Source: Pleurodeles waltl
Lineage: Eukaryota; Chordata; Amphibia; Caudata; Salamandridae
Direction: 5' to 3'
Length of the DNA: 64,000 nucleotides
Assembly: GCF_031143425.1 (NCBI RefSeq)
Contig: NC_090444.1
Location: 1,308,525,324-1,308,589,323, forward strand
In this document: piece by piece, positions 48,001-58,275 of the stretch
Position numbering within the stretch: position 1 is the stretch's first letter
Layout of the letters: every line of letters starts with the position of its first letter
The notes under the pieces: generated by a model
Told to the model about the DNA's origin: nothing
What the model saw: the letters and a program-made list of their open reading frames with translations, nothing else
The model's database searches: none
Position numbers and translations under genes: made by a program

Positions 48001-48480
48001 TGTGAGTGAGGCGGTCTATAGACTGCCACTCCCTTAATGAGGCCCTAAGTCTTCCAACTGACAAGGTTGTAATTGCCACGTGGGCCCTGGGGTAGGAATT
48101 TGTCCCCATGACATGGAAAGGTTGAGTGGTTTATGGTCAGACATGGTTTTGCTCAGGTATGTGGAATGTAAAATATGCCGAGTGAGGGGCAAAAAATGTG
48201 GTCCAGGCGGGAGCGTAATTTATGAGGGGCAGAATAGAATGAGTATTTCCTAATTCCCGTGTTTAATTTCCGCCATGCATCCACCAGTGACCATCCTGTT
48301 GACCAATCTTTTAGTGCTTTGGCTTGCCTGACGGAGGGGGTACTGGAGAAGGGAGGGTGAGAATTGGTTGAGCGGAGTGCATTATTATTCCCACTAATCA
48401 ACCTGGATAAATGGGACCAATCAGCTAGTGCAGAGGAAAGTTGCAATAGAAACAAGTTCTATCCTATGTTTGAGGCATTT
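45035..48480 (-). pseudogene. L1/Tx1-like ORF2, broken
   Basis: Endonuclease C-terminus: DWSTGWSLVDAWRKLNTGIR and YSFYSAPHKLRSRLDHIFCP (48350-48190). Linker, then RT: LPPTTCQALVTLLFKPGCDP, SLLSAKYKILSKVLANRLLP (46850-46700), a degraded palm (46480-46300) and thumb/C-terminal pieces LAFSKMVMPSLHMF (46080) and NSPFNFIQFCLLHRVLFTPQ (about 45200). A Harbinger-like MITE lies in the linker at 47577-48045. Many stops. The catalytic YADD is not intact: the region is shifted and diverged. Confidence 0.75.
47577..48045. mobile_element. Harbinger-like MITE, left end degraded
   Basis: The right end reads ccttaatgaggccc followed by taa. Inside are several inverted repeats, including actgcccactgtctga-like and cagggcagcgctgcttgaagcactgccctg pairs. 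The inner order (ggcgggtgaaaacc..., cactgtctg...) parallels the hairpin MITE at 17402. The left terminus is diverged, so 47577 is approximate. It is inserted in the L1 ORF2 linker. Confidence 0.6.
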
Positions 48481-48892
48481 ACACTTCCCAGTACTAGTGG
48501 TCTGCCATTTAAGGAACCTTGCACGAATACATAGCGGCAGATGTGTCAATTGTCCTAAATGACTTTACAACAGGTGTACAGATGCCAGCTCCCTGTGCCT
48601 AGGTTGAAAAGACTGTAGCAAACAACTGCCCTCTCCACCTTTGATGGAATTTGAACTCCTCAGCAGAGGAAGGATGAGACTCTTGTAGATAAACTATTTG
48701 GGCCCTATGATATCCCAGTTGGGCATGCATTCGGTGTGCACCATGCCCATCCTCCTAACATTCTATGTTGTATTACAAGAAATTGTGGTGGTCGGCATGA
48801 GTATAACGTGTATGAGGTCTGCAACACGTACCCATTACGCGTACCCTTGACCCCTTTCAGAAGAATGTACACATATTGTGACAGAAGACTAA

Positions 48893-49072
48893 GGGCCTGA
48901 TTACAACTTTGGAGGAGGTGTTAATCCGTCCCAAAAGTGACGGTAAAGTGACGGATATACCACCAGTCGTATTACGAGTCCATTATATCCTATGGAACTC
49001 GTAATACGGCTGGTGGTATATCCGTCACATTTGGGACGGATTAACACCTCCTCCAAAGTTGTAATCAGGCCC
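48893..49072. mobile_element. 180-bp palindromic Harbinger-like MITE (copy 2)
   Basis: Terminal inverted repeats begin gggcctgattacaac; TAA flanks both sides (48890-48892, 49073-49075), the TWA-type target duplication of PIF/Harbinger elements. The interior closely matches 30971-31160, with a small deletion in the right arm (around 49029). It is inserted within the L1 ORF1. Confidence 0.9.
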
Positions 49073-49500
49073 TAAGTCTTGGTTCTCAGCCAGTCTTTGA
49101 TGAACTTGGTTGGGTCGGGTCCCTCCGTAACCTCAGACATCCCGATGATGCGCATATTGTTGCGCCTTTCCCTGCCCTCCGCATCCTCACCTCTGTCCTG
49201 CAGGACACAAACTTGGGAGCATACGTCCTCAATTTCTGCACTGTGAGCAGCATGTTGTGGGACCAGGGTGACTAGGTCCATCTCTGTTGTTTTTACCCTA
49301 TTCGCCTGAAGGCAAAGTACTGATCAATGTTTGATAGAGGCCCTGAAGTCCTGTATTTCCTGTAGGAAACAGTCCAACTAGTCTGCACCTTGATTGGGTG
49401 CCATGGGAGGAATAAAGACTACTCCTGTACGATCTGGCGAACCATCAGAGCGGGTGCCGCCTGACTGAAAACTGTCTTGGCTTGGAGAGGGGGCTTGTTG
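49073..49500 (-). pseudogene. L1 ORF1 (coiled-coil RNA-binding protein) fragment
   Basis: The minus strand encodes a heptad-like stretch, then EGRERRNNMRIIGMSEVTEG and FIKDWLRT, the RRNN..I.G..E..EG motif that opens the RRM of L1 ORF1p. A palindromic MITE interrupts it at 49072. L1 ORF1p is a trimeric chaperone that coats L1 RNA. Confidence 0.75.
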
Positions 49501-50329
49501 GTACCCTTGGTGCGACCCTTGTCAACCTCTATACCACACTGTGAAACAGTGTGCGAGGATTCAAAAGTGCGCATCGTCTTGGTACGCGAATTAGATGGTG
49601 CGGACTACAGTCAATGCAGAAGGCATTCAAGCCGTCGAGAGTGATTTGATCGATATGCAAAAAAGGAGTCTAACGGACAGTTGTAGGCACATGTGTCACA
49701 AGATCAGATGTGGAATCAGGCGATACCATCATAACAAGAAAGCAGACCAGGCATGTAGGGTCACTTGAAGGGGTGCAAACGAGGGACAATCAAACAATCC
49801 AACACTAAACGAAATTTGGAATCAGCTGCTACTTCTAACTTATAAGTCACCAAATACAGTCACATCAAGGAATAGCGATATCATCAGTGCACTGGAGGTG
49901 TTAGCCCCTCCCAGGCACACATTGGCAACATACCATACATTAGGAGAGATTCTGTTCTCCTCAGGGTCAATATGTCAGAGATGCCTGATGTATAGGAGGA
50001 GAACTCCAGGAATAGTCAGATACTGCCAGTCACTGTTTGGTTGTTCATGTGGCAGGAGATAACAGAAGAGTGGGAGGTAACATAAGCATAGCAGCTGTAG
50101 TATCAAACTGTAAGTCCTGGTTTCAGTGCGAGTGGTGATGGGCCCCGATGCGAAATCAATAACTAGATGTGGTGCGACCCAACATGGTTTCATAGGAAAG
50201 GCTTTGAATTCATATGTTTATTGCCTTGAATGGAATGGCGCAGGATGCAAATGATTGAATAAAAAGAGTCTCTCAGGGCCGGTCTCTTTTGCTTAAACAA
50301 TAGGGGAATTTTATGTATTCTGTCTCAAG
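49501..50329 (-). other. L1 leader/ORF1 N-terminal region, degraded
   Basis: It lies between the GC-rich 5' region and the ORF1 motif of the minus-strand L1. Frames are broken; no independent feature is visible. Confidence 0.4.
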
Positions 50330-51085
50330 GGCCATCAAGAAGTTGTTGCGGTAATAAAATATGGTATTAGCACCCTGTACAGAGCGCTGCACTCACCTGT
50401 GATGACTAAGCTGCCCAAGTGAAACAGCTCGTCTCGGTTCTCAGATGCACTGAGACAGCACCCCAGGGAGTGTCGGTGTGCGCCCGGATTCTCGGAAGCA
50501 CCGAGAGGCTGCAGCGAGTCTTGGGCAATGGTGGCACAATTTCCGCAATGCAGTGCACCCCGCCCTTGCGCCACGCAGGGAGGAGAGCGAGCAGGACAGG
50601 GCTTGGATATCTAGGCCTCGAGGCTGCGCTCCGCTCACGGCCCGTCCCAGGTGGAACAAGCAGCACTCGTTGGTGCCACAGCGCTGTGGTGGGCTGACAC
50701 TCCTCAGTAAGGTCTCCAGCATAGCAGCACAGTCTTTCAGCCTCAGGGGATGAAGAAGGGCAGGGACTCCCCAGCCTGCCCGGCCAGTCACTGGCGTCTT
50801 AGCTAGGTGGAGGCAGTCATGAAAGGGGCTGTAGGACAAGGCCGGGCCGTGGCCACCTCACCCATGTGGCGGCCTGGCCCTCACAGAGTCCATCTCGCCC
50901 GTTATACACGTTGGGGCACTGCTCCAGCGGTCAGGCGGGTGAAGGAGTAATTGTGGTCACCTGTGTGGCCACAATTAGTGTCATCTGTACCAGATGTTGA
51001 AGGATTTAAAGATCTCCTGGGCACCCTCCAGGAGCCTCACAAAAGTCAGTTCGCCATCTTAGGCGGCTAGACACGCCCTCTCTGT
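50330..51085 (-). promoter_or_regulatory. L1 5' untranslated region with YY1-like site
   Basis: A GC- and CpG-rich block with no coding motif, upstream of ORF1 on the minus strand. Near its outer end the minus strand reads gcctaagatggcgaactg (about 51067-51050), containing AAGATGGCG, the core of the YY1 site that in mammalian L1 sets the transcription start. Function here is inferred from sequence and position. Confidence 0.5.
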
Positions 51086-51100
51086 CATGTCCCTCTAGCA

Positions 51101-51373
51101 TCAAACTCCTTTATTCCCCTGTGAAATCCTAAGCCTGGAATGCACCTGTGACTTACTAAAATTAACCTCAGTTTCATCTTTTAATTGTACCTCCAATGAT
51201 TCAGCGGCATTCGTATCAATTATTACTGCCTCATTATATTCTCTGAAAAAGTTATGTACTGCATCAATTAGTTTACACACTTTACTCTTGTCACTGCTAT
51301 CGGTTTTAGAATTATAGAACATAATTTGTTTATTATGTTTATTAGTAACATCCACATTTTCAACTTCAGGCAA
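51101..51373 (-). pseudogene. Open frame next to L1, possibly env surface-subunit remnant
   Basis: A 91-codon minus-strand frame directly outside the L1 5' end, with MFYNSKTDSSDKSKVCKLID and AVHNFFREYNEAVIIDTNAA. No diagnostic motif. It is placed with the ERV only because the env-like piece at 44830-45025 lies on the other side of the L1. It may be unrelated. Confidence 0.2.
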
Positions 51374-51479
51374 CCTCCCTCTGGTGACCTATCTGGCTAC
51401 ATTTAGTATCGAACTGCTAAGTAGTACAGTTCATAGTCAGGTGCTTACCCTCACCATTTTGTAGAGGGAAGAGGCCTTT

Positions 51480-51840
51480 TTTGAGTGTTATGCTATAACT
51501 TTTCTTTTTCCAAATTAATGTCACAAATATTTTGTACAAATCAATAAAAAACAATCTTGGCAATTCCATCAGGAGGCTGGAGAAATCCTTTTAGAAATGG
51601 GATGAGTGATATTACCATCTTAGAAAGAGGAATCCTATTCATAATCAACCGAGGGAGACTGAGGGAGACTTTTATTCCAAAGTGCAAGACTTTATATTTG
51701 AAAGCGTTTTCTACAGGCTGCAACCTGACTGGCTGCTCTTCCATTTTTCCAAAACTACACCTCAATTCCTCCTGAAGCCTCAACACTATCACATATCTTT
51801 GTATTATCATGTCATTACCAGATCCTATTCAATTTTGCTT
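51480..51840 (-). mobile_element. Small L1-like ORF2 fragment
   Basis: The minus strand gives KVSLSLPRLIMNRIPLSKMV and ISLIPFLKGFLQPPDGIAKI, then LYKIFVTLIWKKKS after a frame change: the post-RT segment of L1/Tx1 ORF2 (LSL..GRI..KM..LP..LY, FIW). Short and degraded; of a different branch from the L1 at 45035-51085. Confidence 0.5.
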
Positions 51841-52059
51841 ATGAATGCATTGAAGAACATTGATTAAAAATGATCAACATACTTATTTCAGAAATGTTCC
51901 AACATGCAAACGTGGCACTGCAGCAACTACTGTCACTGGTACAAAACTACTGATGTACAAAAGCAAGGGTAAAGACAGTCCAACCAGATACAAGTTAAGA
52001 TACCTCTTTTATGAATTCCTGTACAGTATCACAGCTCTCATTTCACTCCAACTAGCACC

Positions 52060-52260
52060 ATTGTTTCATCAGAAATGTACTACTGCTCTCTCTTTTTGCT
52101 CAGCCATTCCGCAACCCAGTTTGCAAATTGGGCTTCCATCCAATCAATGTCCCACTTCTTTGCAAACGTTCTGCATGAAATATTACAGAATGCTTTATTG
52201 AAGTCGAAGTGAATCAAAATCAATGAATCCACCTCAATCTTTTTCTCCATAACTGATTTA
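52060..52260 (-). mobile_element. CR1-like reverse transcriptase fragment
   Basis: The minus strand reads VDSLILIHFDFNKAFCNISC, close to the CR1/L2 palm motif (DL.YLDFSKAFD.V), then FANWVAEWLSKKRE, matching the W...FL..R block. About 200 bases only; the rest of the element is not recognisable. Confidence 0.5.
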
Positions 52261-52691
52261 AATTACATTCTTAGATTTTATTGGCGTGAGCTTCCCTGTA
52301 ACCTTGGCTCCATACATTCTGTAATGTGCTTATTTCAAGGTAGTGGAGTTTTTGTATTCCCTTGTACATCTATTATGGAGGCAGGCTCTTTCAATATGGA
52401 GCTCAGAGCCAGCTCAGGCATGGAGGGGGATTCCCAGTGGTTTCCCATTATGTGCTAGGGAGATCGTAATAGGGCGGACGGGATATCTGTCACGTTTGTG
52501 ATGGTGTAACCCCTCTGCCAAGATCTAAATCAGGTTCTGAATCTGTAACTGAAGAATGCCATTACTAATCATGCAGAAACAGACCAAGTGGCTGGGGCGG
52601 CAGGAGGGGACTAGAGGCCCTGAATGGAGCAGAGAAATCTGCTGATTATCTTGTTGAATGGACGCCACTGTAGCGGAAAAGAAAGCAGCTA

Positions 52692-52849
52692 GGGCCCGTA
52701 TTTATACTTTTTTTGCGCCGCATTTGCGTCGTTTTTTGACGCAAAAACGGCGCAAACTTGCAAAATACCAATGTATTTTGTAGGTTTGCGCCGTTTTGCA
52801 CCAAAAAGCGGCGCAAATGCGGCGCAAAAAAAAGTATAAATACGGGCTC
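52692..52849. mobile_element. 158-bp palindromic MITE with TA target duplication
   Basis: The two halves are inverted copies: gggcccgtatttatac at the left, complement gagcccgtatttatac at the right, with ttttttgcgccgca-type blocks within. Flanking CTAG/TA is present on both sides (TA at 52690-52691 and 52850-52851), suggesting a TA-targeting (Tc1/mariner-like) origin, though a longer shared CTAG makes the length ambiguous. No coding capacity. Confidence 0.8.
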
Positions 52850-54480
52850 TAGTATATAACAAAGTTGCTTTGATAACACAAACAAGTTTGCCCATATCAG
52901 GATGAGTCCTTGTATGATTTAAACAACGTGCTTCTTAAAGAATGGCCCACTGTCACAGAATGCCAAAGTGCAACAATCGTGGAATCCATCTTTTACCAAC
53001 TAAAACCATTGTTGGATTTGAGCCAGTAGCAGGTGACTTTGCGCCAGCGGAGTTAAAGACCTTGACTTGCCCATAAGCTTTTACAACTGCACACAAAATC
53101 AGAAACTGTAACCAGAGGGCTAAATCTGTCAAGAGAGTGGAATAAAGATTTGATCAAGAGCATATGACATTTTATTACTATTTTTTTCAATACTGCACTA
53201 TTTACCTTATGTGATGATGATCGTCCACCTGTGGTCCTATCCCTAAACATTTGACTTTTTAATGCCTGCATTGTTGTCTCTGAGGGATCCAGAGACTGCA
53301 TGACTAGTGCTCAGCCCTATGTGTTTTGGTGGAATTGACTTCCTGCTCCCTATGACAGTACTGCTAATGTGGGTCAGGTTTGCCCTAACTTCAGGGCGCC
53401 AAGAAAGACACCCAGGAGTATATATTTTTCAAGTTGGATACACCATAGGTTCACAATTATTGTGTTGGTGCAATCAACCTAGCCACCTGTGTACTATGCT
53501 ATGATATAGCGAAGGGAATTGTTGTCCAGGCTTAGAAGGATTCTAGGTAGGTGTTCCACCTTTGCACTGGAGAGCAGAAGTTAAGTAACTTATGCTGGTG
53601 CCTCGCCTTTAGTCATTTCCCCCTACCCAGATGAAAAAGCACCCCAATAATAGGGCAGGGTTGGTGGAGATCTGCTGGGACTAGCCTGGCAGTGACAAGG
53701 TGGTTTGCACTTCCCATCATCGCCTCTGGAAGACTACTGGAGTACAGTTCCCAAACCATGTTCCCTTTAGCCTTAGGCACACAACGACACCAATCTCTTT
53801 GTAGTTGCAGTGGGCTGGGAAAGTGTGAGGGGATGCACTGATGAACCTGATTGCCATTTGTGCACTTTGCTATCATCTTGAGACGCTTAAATAAAGTTCC
53901 CACAATTAGTCTTGAAATAGCAGGATATTCTTACCTAGTTACCACAGCGTCAAGATCAAGAAAATTATCTCCATTTCTGACAACCTAAATACTTGAGCCC
54001 TCTAGTTAATGTATTCTTGAACCTTCAAGCACATTACAATCTATTGCTACCAGATGCTCATGCCACCTAACCCAGAGCTGATGATAACCCAAGGATTTAC
54101 ACCATTGGGCCAAAATTTCGACTAGAACTAAAGGCCATTTAGGGGTCTGTCATAAAACTGAATATTTCTTTGACTCCATGTATGTATCCCTTTTCACCAC
54201 CTGTACATTATTCTATATGTAAAATCACCACTACTATTCTTTTCAGGAGCACTATTAATTAGCACTTCGCTGATACATAAACAAATACTAAATGGGATGT
54301 ATTAAACGTTCAATACAAACATTTCCTTCAGCAATCTGCCTTATGGTGTTTTCTTAAAATCTGGAGATAAAACAGATGTTATGTTGTCCTAACTGTAGAT
54401 GTAGAGCACATTCAGCTAATCTTGTTGGCACTAAAGCAGGTAACATAACTAGCCTAACAAAGAGAAATAGAAATTAAGTG
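52850..54480. other. No recognised gene
   Basis: Intergenic or intronic sequence. A minus-strand frame at 53301-53053 ends near a donor-like site (gtaaat) but has no convincing acceptor and encodes nothing known. Nothing else can be supported. Confidence 0.3.
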
Positions 54481-54489
54481 GTACAAATC

Positions 54490-55620
54490 TAGGTTTCGAT
54501 GGCTTTCCTGAATTTAATTAAAATAGGATCTGAGCAAACGGAAGGTGGGGCAGAGCTCCACAAGTTGGCAACAGCAACGTACCAGGCTCTGTGTCCCCCA
54601 CATGTAACTGTTCTAGTTCAGGGCAATTAGACTCAATGGAATGGTAGAGCGTAAAATCTAATTTGGCAGAAAAAGTAAGAATTTAAAATATAGAAATGTA
54701 GAGAAGTGGTGATATAAGATTTTATATACAATCATATGGGCTTTGAAGGCAACTCTAGATCGAATAATAGTCAGTGCAGAGTTCAGTGAAATGGTGATAT
54801 CATGTCCTGTCGATTAGGAGGTAGGTAGGAGCAGTTTGCATCAACTGAAGCCGTTAGAGGAGTTTTTCAGGGACGCTAAATAAATGCCTTAGTGTAATCC
54901 AACCTAGATTGAATTAAGATGTTGGCTACAGTTATGTGCCACTTGCTGAGGATGGAAGGTAAAAGTTTCTTCAAGATCTTGAGATGGCCAAAGCACGGAC
55001 GGAAAGTTTTGTGACTTGTTTTTTGAGTGATAGGTTGGTGTCAAGATGGCTGCCCAGACTGTATTTGTTCTTATGTGGGGAAGGAAGAGTTTGCATAAAT
55101 TCATGCAAACAAGCTATGAGCAAGGAAGGGGTTTATTTGGTCATTAGCAGCACCTCATTTTGGTAAACTGATCTCCAATAGCTTAGAGCAATTGGTCGAA
55201 GAATTTCCATCTTGTGCAAGATTCATATCTGTACTCATATTAGACAGGCTAAATATGATTTGAGTGTCGTCCACATAAATCTAGAAACTGACCACTAGGT
55301 GTTGCAGCAGACAAAAACGCAGTGCTAACGTGACCCTACAGTTAATTTGCTTAAGTGTGGAATGAAAAGGTGGTAACTTGCTGATCTGCTGACGCACAGA
55401 TAGAAATGATATAATGTTTGATGTCTCGGCAGCCCCATTTGTTATTTCAATATGGAATGATTTATGGTATTAAAGGCTGCTGACATGCTGAAACGTACTC
55501 GTGTGCCAACGCCCCCATTGTTGACCAGGTGTCAAAGACTATCTAAAACCAATAGGATCATGAGTTCTTTACTGTGTCGTTTCTTGAATCTGTCACAGAA
55601 GGAAGCCAAAAGACTGTCTT
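54490..55620 (-). mobile_element. L2-like LINE, degraded copy
   Basis: Minus-strand pieces in order: SAAFNTINHSIL (palm block, about 55480), VDDTQI in place of YADDTQ (about 55270), then LEETFTFHPQQ-like and ANILIQSRLDY (about 54910, the SRLDY block), RSRVAFKAHMIVYKILYHH (about 54740) and a weakly conserved C-terminal tail. This is the order of L2/CR1 RT and C-terminal domains. Stops in every frame. It is much older than the copy at 23693. Confidence 0.65.
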
Positions 55621-56798
55621 CAACAAATTGCAGAGCTGTTTAAAATAGAGTTTTTCTTAAAGTTTAACAAGGAACGGTAGAAGGGAAACTGGCCAAAGGT
55701 GTGGTATTCTTGGCTGGCACTGGTGATAGTGTGCCATGAGTAGGGCGCGCAGGGTGAGGGTAGAGCTGTGGTTAGTTCCGTGGCAGTAGGTAGCGCCCTG
55801 TGCACTACAGAAGTGGCCCGACTAGGCTTGCGGTCTTGGGTGTGCTCCCGTCCGCTTCGTCCTCCATGTCCCCGCATGGCTACAAGTATCCACAAGCGAT
55901 TGCAAGGAGCTGCACGTGACAACCAAACACAGACCAAGCAACAGACAAGCGCCATCTAAAGGAAACACAACATTGATAACTGGGCCCTATTCCTCCTTCC
56001 TTTCTTTACAGCATACCCCGCGGATTGAATATACAATGACATCAGGAAAGACCAGTATCTGCACACAAAAGAAAGCAGGAGATTCCCCACACCTTGAGAT
56101 GAGTCATATTTTTTTGTTTTTTAAATAAAAGCACAAAATTTCAAAAAATACTGCAAGCTATAATAACCTTCCATCAATGGAAGAAATTTGCTAAAGTGAT
56201 GGAAGCAACGTAGGAGATGACTCCCCAAGGAGCACAGGACATAGTGCTGGAAGTGTCTCAGACTTCTTTATACCCCTAAAGGGGGATGATACACGGCACG
56301 CAGACCACAATCAATCAATGTTGTAGGTCTGAGGCCAGCCCGCTGGCAACAATCCAGCCCTTAAATCAAGACAACATGCTAGAGGATAGCATTTTAAAAA
56401 TGCATTTTGTCCCACATCATCCACCGTTAACCCTGGAGGTTTTGCATACAAAAAGGATGCACCTCAATGTCACATTCATCCAGCCCAGAAACCAGATGCC
56501 TCGCCTCCCTCTAGCTTATATATAGCAGACAGTCAATTAATTTTCAACTTATTTCGAGCATACAGAGACACCTACCTACTGTATAACTTCCCCCGTACAC
56601 GCTAAAGAACCTGCAACGTCAATTATAGGGAACTGGCAAGAACTCCCTCAGGCTGAGGAAAGTGTGTGTGATATAACTGGGGGACTCAAGCTCACTGAGC
56701 TAGTTAGGAGCTGAGGATTTTAAGAACATAAAGCATACCATAGCAGTCCCCAACAAACTCTGGGGGGGGGGGGGTTAGGGGGGTGCATTTTAAACACA
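55621..56798. other. No recognised gene
   Basis: Possibly the 5' region of the following LINE. A poly-G run is at 56762-56773. Small frames have no motifs. Confidence 0.3.
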
Positions 56799-58275
56799 AT
56801 GCAAGACACAGTGGAGTTGCCTAACCATCATGCCAAGAAAAACAGTATTCAAGTAGACTTACTTAACACACTGGCTCTTTCTATGTCAGGTATTGATGAA
56901 AAGCTACAGAAACTTAATGCTCTGGTGACAAAAGTTCAATCCAAGAATGACACTAATTTCACTATATGCTCTTGCAAGGAAGTAACTGACAAATTGGTGC
57001 AACTACCTGCAGGATTAGAAGAAATGCTGGAGGTAAAAAGAAATGCATCCAACACACTCAATTGACTGCTTTCTAAGACAGTGCAAAACAATGTCGTTGT
57101 TAATCGACCAGCACCTGGTAATGCAGAACAGGTACCTTAATTATGTGTAGGCAAACTGAGGAGGGTGCCCAGGTCTAACGAGTTGTATAGGGAGCAGGAG
57201 TCCAGCATTGGCTTCAATGCCAACAAGACAGGCTCGCCAAACTTACCGGCATCCCCCGCATGACGAAGTGGGCCAGGAAGGGCAGAAATCAGGCTCACCT
57301 GGCGAGATCCGCCATTGGGCAAGTTTATGAAAAGATTCATGGTGGGCGTATAGGTACTCTGTAGACAGACATTAAACCAGCCAAAATAGACCGTCATGAT
57401 AATGGCATGGAGTTACAGCCCCATGAGTAGTAAGGAGGCCAGTTAAAGACCCCCCGACGAAGTTGCTGCGCTGCCTGTAGCTGACAGTGAGAAAGGGGAA
57501 CAAAAGCCACATACCATCCCCGTGGATAGTACCCATCCACCTAACTATGGTTCCATAAACATCTCTGGAGGCCGAAAACAAACACCACATTCAGGAGACA
57601 ACTTCAGTCCACCATGGATGCTATGGTGAATTCTGAACAAGAACTCCTCTAAGCAGGAAGGATGCCACTGCGCCCCCCCCCCCAATGGACAACAGCCAGT
57701 AGTGTAAAGCTGACTTACTGCCAGTGTAGAATCCATCCAGAAAAAAGGAATGTACAAACCACATTGCCACCATAGGGCCCTGATCCCATTGAATAGCCTG
57801 GGCACAAGGTAAGCCTACTGTGGATCCCAGAATTTAGATGTAGGAGAATACACGATACCCTAAACCATGCAAATGTCCTGAAGATAATCAAGGGTCTTCT
57901 AGGCCGGATGAAGGTGGAGTTCCAGGACATTTTCTCCATCAAACTGCTTCCCACTCTGGGTAAGCTGGTTGTCAGAACCCACCCTGGTTACGTTTAATGT
58001 CTCGTTTATACAAGCAAAAATCCTAGGAAAAAAGTAATCACTAAAGGGTTGGGGCATAAAAATAGTAACACCTCAGGAGGTCCATTACAACCCCCCCATT
58101 CCTTAGCCCTAGATCAGTTCGCAAAGAAGAAAGGTAAATCCCCTTTAACATATTTAATACCAAACGACACAAGAACCCCGGGGGCACTGGGCCAAGCATC
58201 TGCGGACCAAATTGACGCAACTCCAAGAAGAAGATTTGTAACCAAGCTAAGTGAAATGGAGAGCTGGCTTTTATA
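56799..58275 (+). pseudogene. LINE ORF1 remnant
   Basis: The first piece (56799-57062) encodes a heptad-like, probably coiled-coil region (SMSGIDEKLQKLNALVTKVQ). Broken frames follow to 58275, including ALDQFAKKKGKSPLTYLIP near the end. Identity rests on place upstream of ORF2 and on the coiled-coil character. Confidence 0.45.

Larger units (their letters stand above)
45035..51085 (-). mobile_element. L1/Tx1-like LINE, nearly complete but lacking its 3' end
   Basis: In the minus direction: a GC-rich 5' untranslated region (51085 to about 50330), ORF1 (around 49500-49080), endonuclease (around 48480-48150), RT (47110-46020) and ORF2 C-terminus (to about 45035). Two MITEs are inserted (47577-48045 and 48893-49072). 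No AATAAA or A-tail is found at the low-coordinate end, which stops inside the cysteine region of ORF2. It splits sequence that looks like retroviral env (44830-45025 on one side, possibly 51101-51373 on the other). Confidence 0.75.

Noticed and set aside
53053..53301. Exon-like minus-strand segment (MFRDRTTGGRSSSHK then gtaaat)
   Set aside because: Weak acceptor, non-canonical donor and no recognisable protein; does not match the USP family.
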